DNA of 64,000 nt from Pseudomonas sp. PB120 (lineage in GTDB: Bacteria > Pseudomonadota > Gammaproteobacteria > Pseudomonadales > Pseudomonadaceae): positions 50,713-114,712 of the forward strand of contig NZ_RWIN01000125.1 of NCBI RefSeq assembly GCF_009761815.1. Direction: 5' to 3'. A program made the position numbers and the translations under genes. The notes under the pieces are model-generated. The model ran no database searches, was not told the origin of the DNA, and saw only the letters and a list, made by a program, of their open reading frames with translations. Positions 1-8,337 of the stretch are shown here, piece by piece. Position 1 is the stretch's first letter. The number at the start of each line of letters is the position of its first letter.

Positions 1-2
1 TG

Positions 3-869
3 TTAAACACGCTTAAGGCCAATCATCCACGACAACCCATTACGTATTCGTCCTACGGTCACCGCCCCGATGCGAGTGGGTTACTCAGCCTCCTCGGTTT
101 TAACGGCGAGCGGCCCGATCCGGTAACCGGGCATTATTTATTGGGAAATGGGTATCGGGCATTCAATCCGGTGTTAATGCGATTTAATAGTCCGGATAGC
201 TGGAGTCCGTTTGGGAGGGGTGGGTTGAATTCGTATGTGTATTGTTTGGGAGATCCAATTAACAATACCGATCCAACAGGACATGTTCGAGAGTTTTTTG
301 CCCGTCTACTGGGCTGGCAACCCTCAACACCAACACCAACACCAATTAAAAGGTTTGCTGATCGATTTGTATCAAGACCAGGCATAACCCCTGAAGAAGT
401 TAAGCGCGCTCATACCCGAATTATTGAAATAGAAGCCCAAATACCCGAGCTAATAAGTGATGCTCAACTGTCGGTCTTCAGAGGTGACCAGTTCGATTTG
501 GACGCATCTGAATTCAGCAATCCACCCCAGGCTTCCATGCGACTTGAACAACTTGCTTACAGGGCAGCACGCCCCGAAAGCCGCACATTTATGGAGCCGA
601 AATACATAGCGCATCCATTCGAAATGCCTTACAAAAACCTTATAACTAACGCAGCAGCTACTGACCAAGCAGGTTATCGCATTCTATTCAATCGATTGAA
701 ACAGATGCATGGTCCTAACATTTCAATCCGGCTTGCACTCATAAGTCGTGAAGGTCTGGATCAAGGATTAATTTCCTCATACGAAAAAAGAATGAATTCA
801 GCCATACCTGGCCAAGTCGCCGATTTACTGGCTGAAAAATATCGTATTCGCCGTCAGTATTTTCAATAA
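3..869 (+). CDS. Rhs/TccC-like repeat-associated core protein, 3' end only, with unknown C-terminal domain
   Basis: The open frame runs in from the left edge, so the start is missing. Codons from base 3 read a typical Rhs core: a YGHR motif, GFNGERPDPVTGHYLLGNGYR, RFNSPDSWSPFGRGGLN and the closing DPTGH motif, which ends near base 284. In this family the core caps a beta-cocoon and the variable sequence after DPTGH is the toxin or effector payload. Here the payload is about 194 residues (bases 285-866), starts with a Pro/Thr-rich linker and is visibly richer in A+T than the flagellar genes beside it. I do not recognise its fold. There is no room for a downstream immunity gene: the stop lies 12 bp from the convergent flhB stop. 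It could be a TccC-like eukaryote-directed effector or an orphan polymorphic toxin tip. Confidence 0.88.
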   Translation, partial: LNTLKANHPRQPITYSSYGHRPDASGLLSLLGFNGERPDPVTGHYLLGNGYRAFNPVLMRFNSPDSWSPFGRGGLNSYVYCLGDPINNTDPTGHVREFFARLLGWQPSTPTPTPIKRFADRFVSRPGITPEEVKRAHTRIIEIEAQIPELISDAQLSVFRGDQFDLDASEFSNPPQASMRLEQLAYRAARPESRTFMEPKYIAHPFEMPYKNLITNAAATDQAGYRILFNRLKQMHGPNISIRLALISREGLDQGLISSYEKRMNSAIPGQVADLLAEKYRIRRQYFQ

Positions 870-881
870 ACACTAGGTTCT

Positions 882-2021
882 TCAAGAATCCCGCCGCAAA
901 TCCGGCGGAATCGGCAAATCATCCTTAAGCGGATCCGGCCGCTTGCCCTTCCCTGCCCGGTGCTGGCGAATCTGGTAAACGTAAGCCAGCACCTGAGCAA
1001 CGGCCAGGTACAACCCGCCAGGAATCTCCTGCTCCAACTCCGTGGAGTAATAGATCGACCGCGCCAACGCCGGCGACTCCAGCAACAACACCTCATTCGC
1101 CACTGCAATCTCGCGAATTTTGAGTGCCAGGAAATCACTGCCCTTGGCAATCAGCATCGGCGCCCCACCCTTGTCCGGGTCGTATTTGAGCGCCACGGCG
1201 TAGTGGGTCGGGTTGGTGATGACCACGTCGGCGTCGGGAATCGCCGCCATCATCCGCCGCTGGGACATTTCGCGCTGCAACTGGCGAATGCGCTGTTTGA
1301 CCTCTGGCCGCCCTTCCTGGTCCTTGTGCTCGTCGCGTACTTCCTGCTTGGTCATCAACAGCTTTTTGTGGCTTTCCCAGAGCTGAACCGGAACGTCGAC
1401 GGCGGCGATGATGATCAGCCCGCAGGCCATCCACAAGGTGCTCCAGCCGACCACTTGCAGGCTGTGAATAATCGCCTGATCCATCGGTTCGTGGGCGATG
1501 CGCAGCAGGTCGTCGATGTCTGAGGACAACACCGCCAGCGCCACAAACAACACGATGATAAATTTTGCCAGGGCCTTGAGCAGCTCCACCAGGGCCTTGG
1601 TGGAGAACATCCGTTTCAGCCCGGGGCCGGGGTTCATGCGGCTGAATTTGGGTGCCATGGAGCCGGCGGCGAACAGCCAGCCGCCGAGGGAGATCGGGCC
1701 GATCACGGCGGCGAGCAGTAAGGTGATCATCACCGGCTGGACCGCTATCAGCGCGATCTGGCCGGAGTGCAGCAGGAAAGTCGCCATGTTGCGCTGATCC
1801 AGAATCACTTCCCGCGAGAGCGTGAAGTTGAGCCGCATCAGCTCCATCAAGTCCTGGGCCAACGCACCACCGAAGATCAGCAGCGCGCCGGCACCGGCGA
1901 GCATGATCGCCAGGGTGTTGAGCTCCTTGGAGCGCGCGATCTCGCCCTTGTCCCGGGAGTCTTTTTTGCGTTTGTCCGTGGGGTCTTCTGTTTTGTCCTG
2001 ACCGCTTTCGCTCTCAGCCAT
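882..2021 (-). CDS. flhB: flagellar export gate protein FlhB
   Basis: FlhB is an inner-membrane subunit of the flagellar type III export gate; autocleavage switches export from rod/hook to filament substrates. The 379-residue length matches Pseudomonas FlhB. The N-terminus (EDPTDKRKKDSRDKGEIARSKE) is the family signature. Four hydrophobic segments lie at about residues 37-57, 88-118, 145-166 and 190-212, followed by the cytoplasmic domain with the autocleavage motif N270-P271-T272-H273. It is the last gene of the fliLMNOPQR-flhB run, 3 bp after fliR. The usual neighbour flhA is not visible; the Rhs gene lies downstream instead. Confidence 0.97.
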   Translation of the reverse strand: MAESESGQDKTEDPTDKRKKDSRDKGEIARSKELNTLAIMLAGAGALLIFGGALAQDLMELMRLNFTLSREVILDQRNMATFLLHSGQIALIAVQPVMITLLLAAVIGPISLGGWLFAAGSMAPKFSRMNPGPGLKRMFSTKALVELLKALAKFIIVLFVALAVLSSDIDDLLRIAHEPMDQAIIHSLQVVGWSTLWMACGLIIIAAVDVPVQLWESHKKLLMTKQEVRDEHKDQEGRPEVKQRIRQLQREMSQRRMMAAIPDADVVITNPTHYAVALKYDPDKGGAPMLIAKGSDFLALKIREIAVANEVLLLESPALARSIYYSTELEQEIPGGLYLAVAQVLAYVYQIRQHRAGKGKRPDPLKDDLPIPPDLRRDS

Positions 2022-2024
2022 GGC

Positions 2025-2807
2025 TTAACTCGCCCGCGCCAGTTCGCGTAAAAACTGCAAGGCCTCGGAGGCCAGCGGTTGATACTGATTGAGAATGTCT
2101 GCCAGGCCGACCCAGACAATGAACAGCCCAAGCACCAGAATCATCGGGAAGCCGATGGAGAAAATGTTGAGCTGCGGCGCTGCCCGAGTCATCACGCCAA
2201 ACGCGATGTTGACCACCAGCAGCGCGGTGATCGCCGGCAGCACCAGCATCAGCGCAGCGCCGAGCACCCAGCCCAGTTTGCCGGCCAGCTCCCAGAAATG
2301 ATTGACCATCAAACCGCTGCCGACCGGCAACGTGGTAAAGCTTTCGGTGAGGACCTCGAACACCACCAGATGGCCGTTCATCGACAGGAACATCAGGGTC
2401 ACGAGCATGGTGAAGAACTGGCCGATCACCGCCACCGATACGCCGTTGGTGGGGTCGACCATGGACGCGAAGCCCATGCCCATCTGAATCGCGATGATTT
2501 GCCCGGCGATCACGAAGGCCTGGAAGAACAGCTGCAAGGAAAAACCCAGCACCGCGCCGATGAGAATCTGCTCGGCAATCAGCATCAACCCGCTCAGGTC
2601 CAGCGCATTGACCGGCGGCATCGGTGGCAGCCCCGGGGCAATCACCACCGTAATCGCCAAGGCGAAATAGAGACGTACGCGCTTGGGCACCAGGGTCGTG
2701 CCAAACACCGGCATGACCATCAACAGGGAGCCGATGCGAAACAGCGGCAACATGAACGTCGCCACCCAGGTGCTGATCTGGGTATCGGTCAGCTGCAGCA
2801 GGGACAT
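2025..2807 (-). CDS. fliR: flagellar export gate protein FliR
   Basis: Integral membrane export-gate subunit, 260 residues, the usual family length. It starts MSLLQLTDTQISTW and has six or more hydrophobic segments, including the conserved FRIGSLLMVMPVFGT region near residue 25 and a QIGMGFASMVDP-like motif (seen as QMGMGFASMVDPTNG) near 110-130. It follows fliQ by 3 bp and precedes flhB by 3 bp, so translation is probably coupled. With FliP and FliQ it forms the export pore of the flagellar secretion system. Confidence 0.97.
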   Translation of the reverse strand: MSLLQLTDTQISTWVATFMLPLFRIGSLLMVMPVFGTTLVPKRVRLYFALAITVVIAPGLPPMPPVNALDLSGLMLIAEQILIGAVLGFSLQLFFQAFVIAGQIIAIQMGMGFASMVDPTNGVSVAVIGQFFTMLVTLMFLSMNGHLVVFEVLTESFTTLPVGSGLMVNHFWELAGKLGWVLGAALMLVLPAITALLVVNIAFGVMTRAAPQLNIFSIGFPMILVLGLFIVWVGLADILNQYQPLASEALQFLRELARAS

Positions 2808-2810
2808 GGC

Positions 2811-3080
2811 TTAGCCAATGACCTGAGGAATGTTGCCGTACAACTGCAGGATGTATTCCATGAACGTCTGCACCAGCCACGGACCGGCGACGATCAGCGT
2901 CACCAGCATCACCAGCAAGCGCGGGAGGAAGCTCAGGGTCTGTTCGTTGATCTGGGTCGCGGCCTGGAACATCGCCACTAACAGGCCCACCAGCAAGCTC
3001 GGGATCACCAGCACGGCGACCATCATGGTGGTCAACCACAGCGCTTCCCGGAAGATGTCTACCGCAACTTCTGGCGTCAT
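2811..3080 (-). CDS. fliQ: flagellar export gate protein FliQ
   Basis: Small export-gate subunit of 89 residues with two transmembrane helices (about 15-38 and 53-75). The start MTPEVAVDIFREALW and the internal GLLVAMFQAATQINEQTLSF segment are typical of FliQ. Its start overlaps the end of fliP by 4 bp, showing translational coupling. It is part of the FliPQR pore complex in the inner membrane. Confidence 0.97.
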   Translation of the reverse strand: MTPEVAVDIFREALWLTTMMVAVLVIPSLLVGLLVAMFQAATQINEQTLSFLPRLLVMLVTLIVAGPWLVQTFMEYILQLYGNIPQVIG

Positions 3081-3835
3081 GGCGAGACACCGCCAAAACT
3101 GCTCGCCAGGGTGCCGATGATCAGCGCCCAGCCATCCACCAGCACAAACAGCATGATCTTGAACGGCAGGGAAATGATCAGCGGCGAGAGCATCATCATG
3201 CCCATGGCCATCAGCACACTGGCCACGACCAGGTCGATGATCAGGAACGGGATGAAGATCATGAAGCCGATCTGGAACGCGGTTTTCAGTTCAGAGGTAA
3301 CGAACGCCGGCACCAGAATGGTCAGCGGCGCCTGATCCGGCGTGGCGATGTCGGTGCGCTTGGACAAGCGCATGAACAGCTCCAGATCGCTGGTGCGGGT
3401 CTGGGCGAGCATGAAGTCCTTGATCGGCACCTGGGCCTTGGCCACGGCATCCTGAGCGGTCATTTTTTCCGCGAGGTACGGTTGCAAGGCGTCCTGGTTC
3501 ACCCGGTCAAACACCGGCGCCATGATGAACAGGGTCAGGAACAGCGCCATGCCCGTGAGGATCTGGTTCGAGGGCGTCTGCTGCAGGCCCAGGGCCTGAC
3601 GCAGAATCGAGAAGACGATGATGATCCGGGTGAAACTGGTCATCAGCATGACGAACGCCGGGATAAAGCTCAGCGCGGTCATGATCAGCAGGATTTGCAG
3701 GCTGACCGAGTATTCCTGGGCGCCGTTGGCATTGGTGCCCAGGGTGATTGCCGGGATCGACAACGGATCGGCGGCGAACACCAGCGGCGTCGCCAGCACC
3801 AGGGCCAGCGTCAAGACGATGCGTAGCGCACCCAT
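3077..3835 (-). CDS. fliP: flagellar export gate protein FliP
   Basis: FliP of 252 residues, normal length. A cleavable signal peptide is visible (MGALRIVLTLALVLATPLVFAADP, cleavage probably after A22), as in other FliP proteins. The FTRIIIVFSILRQALGLQQ segment and the C-terminal PFKIMLFVLVDGW helix region are family signatures. FliP forms the core ring of the export pore. It is sandwiched between fliO (1-bp overlap) and fliQ (4-bp overlap). Confidence 0.97.
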   Translation of the reverse strand: MGALRIVLTLALVLATPLVFAADPLSIPAITLGTNANGAQEYSVSLQILLIMTALSFIPAFVMLMTSFTRIIIVFSILRQALGLQQTPSNQILTGMALFLTLFIMAPVFDRVNQDALQPYLAEKMTAQDAVAKAQVPIKDFMLAQTRTSDLELFMRLSKRTDIATPDQAPLTILVPAFVTSELKTAFQIGFMIFIPFLIIDLVVASVLMAMGMMMLSPLIISLPFKIMLFVLVDGWALIIGTLASSFGGVSP

Positions 3836-4284
3836 TACTTCGTATCCTTCTGATCCTTGCCGAGCATCCTCATCAGATGCTGGGCAAACTCCGGCGTCGC
3901 TTTCTCGGCGCTGGTCGGCACTTCAATCGGCTCTTTCATGACATGCAGCGCGGTGATGGTGCCAGGGCTGAGGCCAAGCAGAATTTGCTCGTTGCCGACC
4001 TGGACCAGCATCAAGCGGTCACGGGGCCCGAGCGCGCGGGAACCGATCAGCTCGATCACCTGCCCTTTGCCGGCGGGCCCGGCCTGCTGGACCCGACGCA
4101 ACAGCCAGGCCAGGAGGAAGATCAACCCCAGCACCAGCAGCAAGCCGAGCACCAACTGCGTCAATTGCCCGGCCACGCCACTGCTGACCACCGGTGCCGC
4201 AGCCACGGTGGCGGCAGTGGCCACCGGCTCGGCAGCCAGGACGCTGAGCGGCAGCGCCGGCAAGAACCCCAGAACCTTTTTCAC
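3835..4284 (-). CDS. fliO: flagellar assembly protein FliO
   Basis: FliO of 149 residues, a scaffold that helps the FliP ring assemble. The N-terminus (MKKVLGFLPALPLSVLAAEP) looks like a signal peptide, followed by an alanine-rich stretch and one strong transmembrane helix at about residues 43-64, ending in LAWLLRR. The cytoplasmic domain contains the GPRDRLMLVQVGNEQILLG strand region typical of FliO. It lies directly after fliN and overlaps fliP by 1 bp. Confidence 0.93.
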   Translation of the reverse strand: MKKVLGFLPALPLSVLAAEPVATAATVAAAPVVSSGVAGQLTQLVLGLLLVLGLIFLLAWLLRRVQQAGPAGKGQVIELIGSRALGPRDRLMLVQVGNEQILLGLSPGTITALHVMKEPIEVPTSAEKATPEFAQHLMRMLGKDQKDTK

Positions 4285-4746
4285 TTAGCGCAGCTTCTTG
4301 ATGCGTTCGCTTGGGCTGATCACGTCGGTCAGGCGGATGCCGAACTTCTCGTTGACCACGACCACTTCGCCGTGGGCGATGAGGGTGCCGTTGACCAGCA
4401 CGTCCAGCGGCTCACCGGCCAGGCGATCCAGCTCGATCACCGAGCCCTGGTTGAGTTGCAGCAGGTTGCGGATGTTGATGTCGGTGCTGCCGACTTCCAT
4501 GGAAATCGACACCGGGATGTCGAGAATCACGTCCAGGTTCGGGCCTTCGAGGCTGACCGGGTCGTTGTTCTTCGGCACGCTGCCGAACTCTTCCATGGGC
4601 AGACGGTTGGACGGCGAGCTGGCAGCGTCGGCCGCCAGCAGGGCGTCGATGTCGTCCTGGCCGGCGTCGCCGGTTTCTTCCAGGGCAGCAGCCCATTCAT
4701 CGGCCAGCGCCTGGTCGTCCTGGGTATTCATATCGTCAGCCATCAT
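4285..4746 (-). CDS. fliN: flagellar motor switch protein FliN
   Basis: FliN of 153 residues, a C-ring component that with FliM and FliG forms the rotor switch. The C-terminal SpoA/SURF domain (about residues 73-150) is clear: LDVILDIPVSISMEVGST, LLQLNQGSVIELDRLAGEPLDV and NEKFGIRLTDVI. The N-terminal 70 residues are acidic and poorly ordered. Two adjacent ATG codons could start it (4746 or 4743) behind a GAGG ribosome site. fliM ends 67 bp upstream and fliO starts directly downstream. Confidence 0.97.
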   Translation of the reverse strand: MMADDMNTQDDQALADEWAAALEETGDAGQDDIDALLAADAASSPSNRLPMEEFGSVPKNNDPVSLEGPNLDVILDIPVSISMEVGSTDINIRNLLQLNQGSVIELDRLAGEPLDVLVNGTLIAHGEVVVVNEKFGIRLTDVISPSERIKKLR

Positions 4747-4813
4747 TTGTCCTCGGCGGGCAAAAATTCAATCAATTAGGGGCGGTCAGTTAAAGCGAAT
4801 CGGGAGGCGCCGC

Positions 4814-5782
4814 TCAGCGGCGCTCGATCGGCTCGATCACTTGCAACGCGAGGTTGCCCTTGTGCGAGCCCATCTTGACCTTGAACGCAGGCACGCCATT
4901 GGCGCGCATGATCATGTCTTCCGGCATCTCGACCGGGATGATGTCCCCCGGCTGCATGTGCAGGATGTCCCGCAGGCGCAATTGGCGACGGGCAACGGTG
5001 GCACCAATCGGCACGTCCACGTCCAGCACGTCCTGGCGCAAGGCGTTGACCCAGCGCTCGTCCTGATCGTCGAGGTCCGACTGGAAGCCGGCGTCGAGCA
5101 TTTCGCGCACCGGCTCGATCATCGAGTACGGCATGGTCACGTGCAGGTCACCGCCACCGCCATCGAGTTCGATGTGGAACGTCGATACCACCACGGCTTC
5201 GCTCGGGCCGACGATGTTGGCCATGGCCGGGTTCACTTCCGAGTTGATGTACTCGAAGTTCACTTCCATGATCGCCTGCCAGGCCTCCTTCAAATCGACG
5301 AAGGCTTGCTCGAGCACCATGCGCACCACACGCAGTTCGGTCGGGGTGAACTCACGCCCTTCGATCTTGGCGTGACGGCCGTCGCCGCCGAAGAAGTTGT
5401 CCACCAGCTTGAACACCAGCTTGGCGTCGAGGATGAACAACGCCGTGCCGCGCAACGGTTTGATCTTGACCAGGTTGAGGCTGGTCGGCACGTACAGCGA
5501 GTGCACGTATTCGCCGAACTTCATCACCTGCACGCCACCGACGGCAACGTCCGCCGAGCGGCGCAGCATGTTGAACATGCTGATGCGGGTGTAGCGGGCG
5601 AAACGCTCGTTGATCATTTCCAGGGTCGGCATGCGTCCACGGACGATGCGATCCTGGCTGGTCAGGTCGTAGCTTTTGACGGTGCCGGGTTCGGCAGCGG
5701 TATCGGTCTGTACCAGACCATCGTCGACGCCATGCAACAGCGCATCGATCTCATCCTGGGACAGCAGGTCCTGCACGGCCAT
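4814..5782 (-). CDS. fliM: flagellar motor switch protein FliM
   Basis: FliM of 322 residues, normal length. The N-terminal LLSQDEIDALLHGV motif (residues 5-18) is the CheY-P binding peptide. A middle domain (about 45-230) binds FliG and carries GGxGR-like turns (FFGGDGRHAKIEGREFT). A C-terminal SpoA domain (about 245-318) interacts with FliN. It sits 9 bp downstream of fliL in the fliL operon. Confidence 0.98.
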   Translation of the reverse strand: MAVQDLLSQDEIDALLHGVDDGLVQTDTAAEPGTVKSYDLTSQDRIVRGRMPTLEMINERFARYTRISMFNMLRRSADVAVGGVQVMKFGEYVHSLYVPTSLNLVKIKPLRGTALFILDAKLVFKLVDNFFGGDGRHAKIEGREFTPTELRVVRMVLEQAFVDLKEAWQAIMEVNFEYINSEVNPAMANIVGPSEAVVVSTFHIELDGGGGDLHVTMPYSMIEPVREMLDAGFQSDLDDQDERWVNALRQDVLDVDVPIGATVARRQLRLRDILHMQPGDIIPVEMPEDMIMRANGVPAFKVKMGSHKGNLALQVIEPIERR

Positions 5783-5791
5783 GTCGTGTTC

Positions 5792-6292
5792 CTACTGCAG
5801 TACGAAATTAGTGAAAAGCAACTGTTCGATGACCACTTTGCCGAGCTCTTTCTGCGCCACTTCCTGGACGCTGGCCGTGGCCTTCTGACGCAACATTTCC
5901 TGGCCGACCGGCGATGCCAGCGTGGCGAAGTCCTGGGCGGAGAACAGCATGACCAGGTTATTGCGGATCACCGGCATGTGGACCTTGAGCGCCTCCAGAT
6001 CAGCCTGGTTACGCCCCTGCATGGTGATGCTCACCTGCATGTAGCGCTGACGGCCGTTCTGGTTGTAGTTGGCCACGAAGGCCGGCGCCATGGCCTCGAA
6101 AATCGCAGGCTGCTTGCCCACCGGGGCTGCATCCACGGCGGCAACAGGCTTGCTCTGGGCGCTGTGCATGAAGTACCAGGTCGCCCCCACGGACACGCCG
6201 ATCGCCAGCAGCAGGGCCACCACGATCACGATGATCAGCTTGAGTTTGCCTTTGGTTGCGGGGTCTTTTACTGCTGCGTCGCTCTTCGCCAT
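5792..6292 (-). CDS. fliL: flagellar basal body-associated protein FliL
   Basis: FliL of 166 residues, a single-pass inner-membrane protein that associates with the stators. One transmembrane helix is visible at about residues 18-41 (LIIVIVVALLLAIGVSVGATWYF), followed by a periplasmic domain ending in FTNFVLQ, the conserved FliL C-terminus. It is the first gene of fliLMNOPQR-flhB, with an RpoN-type promoter 50 bp upstream. Confidence 0.97.
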   Translation of the reverse strand: MAKSDAAVKDPATKGKLKLIIVIVVALLLAIGVSVGATWYFMHSAQSKPVAAVDAAPVGKQPAIFEAMAPAFVANYNQNGRQRYMQVSITMQGRNQADLEALKVHMPVIRNNLVMLFSAQDFATLASPVGQEMLRQKATASVQEVAQKELGKVVIEQLLFTNFVLQ

Positions 6293-6342
6293 GCCAATAA
6301 TCCGTCACTATTCGGGTTTTCACAGTCGCACGGCAAGGCAAG

Positions 6343-6358
6343 AGCAAGTGTTATGCCA
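6343..6358 (-). promoter_or_regulatory. sigma54 (RpoN) promoter of the fliL operon
   Basis: The minus strand reads TGGCAT-AACAC-TTGCT, which fits TGGCAC-N5-TTGCW with GG and GC 10 nt apart. The predicted transcript starts near 6331, about 40 nt before the fliL ATG. In P. aeruginosa fliL is known to be RpoN/FleQ dependent. Confidence 0.82.
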
Positions 6359-6360
6359 TG

Positions 6361-6458
6361 TAGGAGCGAGCTTGCTCGCGATGAATTTGAAAGCGACGCA
6401 TTTTTTCAGCGAAGCACGCGTTATCGTTCAATTCCATCGCGAGCAAGCTCGCTCCTAC
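6361..6458. repeat. REPIN (inverted pair of REP sequences)
   Basis: TAGGAGCGAGCTTGCTCGCG at 6361-6380 is repeated in inverted orientation at about 6436-6458 with a 52-bp spacer. The same unit recurs in other gaps of this window. REP pairs of this type are non-autonomous elements mobilised by RAYT transposases in fluorescent pseudomonads. The left copy starts 2 bp upstream of the fliL sigma54 -24 element. Confidence 0.9.
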
Positions 6459-6475
6459 AGGGGTTTTGCGTTGGA

Positions 6476-7855
6476 TCAGGCGTAGTAGTCGACGGCGCTG
6501 GAGCCGATCACGCTGGTCGCGGTGGCAGCCACTTCGGCGACGGTCGGGGTCAGCTCTTCGTCCATGGCGTCGACACGACCGCCACTGGCGCTGGTGCGTC
6601 CGCCCTGGCCTTGGCCCTGCTGCGATTGGTCCTGCCCCTGACCCTGCCAGCCACGGGACTGGTCGGATACGTTGACGTCAACCTGGCCCATGCCCTGCTG
6701 CGCAAACATGTCGCGCAAGCGGTGCATCTGGCCATCGAGCGCTTCACGCACGCTGGGGTGCGCGCTCATGAACGTCACCTGGGTCTGCTGATCCGGGACC
6801 ATGTTGACCCGGATATCCAGACGCCCCAGCTCGGCCGGCTGCAATTGAATGTCCGCCGCCTTCAGATTGGCGCTGGACAGGTACATGACCCGGTTCACTA
6901 CTTCTTCGGTCCAGCCGCTCTGATGCATGGCGATCGGCTGATTCACCGGCAATGCGTTGGCGGTTTTCGGTGTGGCGGCCTGGGTCAGCGCCGCCAGACG
7001 GTTGGCGAAGTCATCGACTCGGGTGTCGCTGCTGGCCGACTTCAGGTCCTTGAGGCCGTCATCGATCAAGCCACTGAAAGCCTTGTCGCCACCCTGGCTG
7101 GTGCTGTCCTTGTCGGTTTGCACATCCAGCATGCTGGCCATGCCGGCGGCAAAGGTCTGCGCCGAGGTTTGTTCACCGTCGGCCTGGGCCTGGGCTGAAG
7201 TCGCTGCGGCTTTAGGCTGGGACTGACTGGAAGCGGAGACGTGCCCGCTCTGCTCCATGGCCATGCGCACGGCTGGCAGCGCGTCGAGAGGATCGGCTTC
7301 CGGGTCGAAATCGGTATCGGTAGTGGCAACGGCCGCTGTGGCAACAGGCGCACTCGCCGTCGTTTTAACTGCGGCAACCGGCGCTTCAACCGGCGCGGCC
7401 ACTGAAGCCTCCACTGGCGCAACGGTCAGCACTGGAGAGGTCACCGCTGCCTGCATCAAGGCGGGATCGAGCGTCGGGTCGACAGGTGCGGCATCGACAA
7501 CTGGCGTTTCAGGCGTATCCGACGAGGTATCGTCACTGGTCGCCTGATCGTCGCTAGGCGCCGGTTTTTCGGCGGGCAAGGAATTGCCGCTATCGGCAAC
7601 GGCCGGTTCGGTGGCGGCAGGCTTGTCGCTGCTGACGTCTTTCTTGCCGGCGCTGTCCGGGGCTTGATCACGCGCGGATTTGGCCGGAGCGCTGCTCACG
7701 GTGGCGGGCTTGTTCTGGGCTTGATTGGCATAGACCTGAGCGAAGCTGGACGCCTTGTCCCCGGGCTCGGCAGCCACCGCCGGGGTATTGGCGGAAGCGG
7801 CTTGAGTCTTGGCCTGCGCGGCGGCCTGAAGCAGAATATTGGGGGTAACGGGCAT
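6476..7855 (-). CDS. fliK: flagellar hook-length control protein FliK
   Basis: FliK of 459 residues. The long N-terminal half is low-complexity, rich in Ala, Pro, Ser and Asp, as expected for the molecular ruler. The conserved C-terminal domain (about 315-410) contains LQLQPAELGRLDIRVNM and ALDGQMHRLRDMF-like motifs (FliK_C), which contact FlhB to switch export specificity. A Gln/Gly-rich tail follows. It is monocistronic, with its own sigma54-like promoter at 7906-7921. Confidence 0.95.
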   Translation of the reverse strand: MPVTPNILLQAAAQAKTQAASANTPAVAAEPGDKASSFAQVYANQAQNKPATVSSAPAKSARDQAPDSAGKKDVSSDKPAATEPAVADSGNSLPAEKPAPSDDQATSDDTSSDTPETPVVDAAPVDPTLDPALMQAAVTSPVLTVAPVEASVAAPVEAPVAAVKTTASAPVATAAVATTDTDFDPEADPLDALPAVRMAMEQSGHVSASSQSQPKAAATSAQAQADGEQTSAQTFAAGMASMLDVQTDKDSTSQGGDKAFSGLIDDGLKDLKSASSDTRVDDFANRLAALTQAATPKTANALPVNQPIAMHQSGWTEEVVNRVMYLSSANLKAADIQLQPAELGRLDIRVNMVPDQQTQVTFMSAHPSVREALDGQMHRLRDMFAQQGMGQVDVNVSDQSRGWQGQGQDQSQQGQGQGGRTSASGGRVDAMDEELTPTVAEVAATATSVIGSSAVDYYA

Positions 7856-7905
7856 GACACGGTCTCCGCTGCACTGGGATCGTAGGTACAGTTGACCGAG
7901 ATTAC

Positions 7906-7921
7906 TGCAAGGGTCGAGCCA
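7906..7921 (-). promoter_or_regulatory. sigma54 (RpoN) promoter of fliK
   Basis: The minus strand reads TGGCTC-GACCC-TTGCA, one mismatch from TGGCAC-N5-TTGCA with correct GG/GC spacing. It lies 51 bp upstream of the fliK start, between fliK and hptB. Confidence 0.75.
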
Positions 7922-7938
7922 GTTTTTGCTCGGCAGGG

Positions 7939-8307
7939 TTAATAGCGTTGAAGCCGCGAATTAGCCGTGAGAAAGCGCTTGCGCTCCGCTTCGTAAAGCG
8001 GTCGAACGGTGGCGTATTCCCTGTCGATTTCCTCGACCAGTTTTTTTATGTCGGCGAGGCTGTGTCGCCTGGCTCCCCGCTCCAGGTCATGGCACAGCGC
8101 AGCCAGGCGAATGGCGCCCATGTTACTGCTGCTGCCCTTGAAACTATGGGCGGTATCCATGAGTTGTGCGGTATCGGCGCTCTCGCGCAACAGCTTCAGT
8201 CGCACCTCGGAGTCGGCAAGAAAGGTATCCAGCAACATCGGATACTCGTCTTCCATGACCTCCCGCAATGCGCTCAGCACCTCCAGGTCCAGATGTGTGT
8301 CAGCCAC
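7939..8307 (-). CDS. hptB: histidine phosphotransfer protein HptB
   Basis: A 122-residue single HPt domain. The phosphorylatable histidine is H54 in AHSFKGSSSNMGA, the HPt signature. The start is GTG with a GGGAG ribosome site 7 nt upstream. In P. aeruginosa HptB receives phosphate from hybrid kinases and passes it to HsbR, linking motility, biofilm and Gac/Rsm. The downstream-of-hsbR position is the same here, 30 bp after hsbR. The last 15 residues are basic. Confidence 0.9.
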   Translation of the reverse strand: MADTHLDLEVLSALREVMEDEYPMLLDTFLADSEVRLKLLRESADTAQLMDTAHSFKGSSSNMGAIRLAALCHDLERGARRHSLADIKKLVEEIDREYATVRPLYEAERKRFLTANSRLQRY

Positions 8308-8337
8308 TTGCTCACTCCCTGATCAAGAATGGGTGAA

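Noticed and set aside
141..143. ATG at 141 as the start of the Rhs protein
   Set aside because: The frame is open to the window edge and the upstream codons read conserved Rhs core (YGHR, GFNGERPDPVTG), so the gene begins outside the window.
4298..7198. A 966-codon open frame on the plus strand opposite fliN, fliM, fliL and fliK
   Set aside because: It runs across several well-supported minus-strand genes, has no family motifs and is a by-product of GC-rich codon use.
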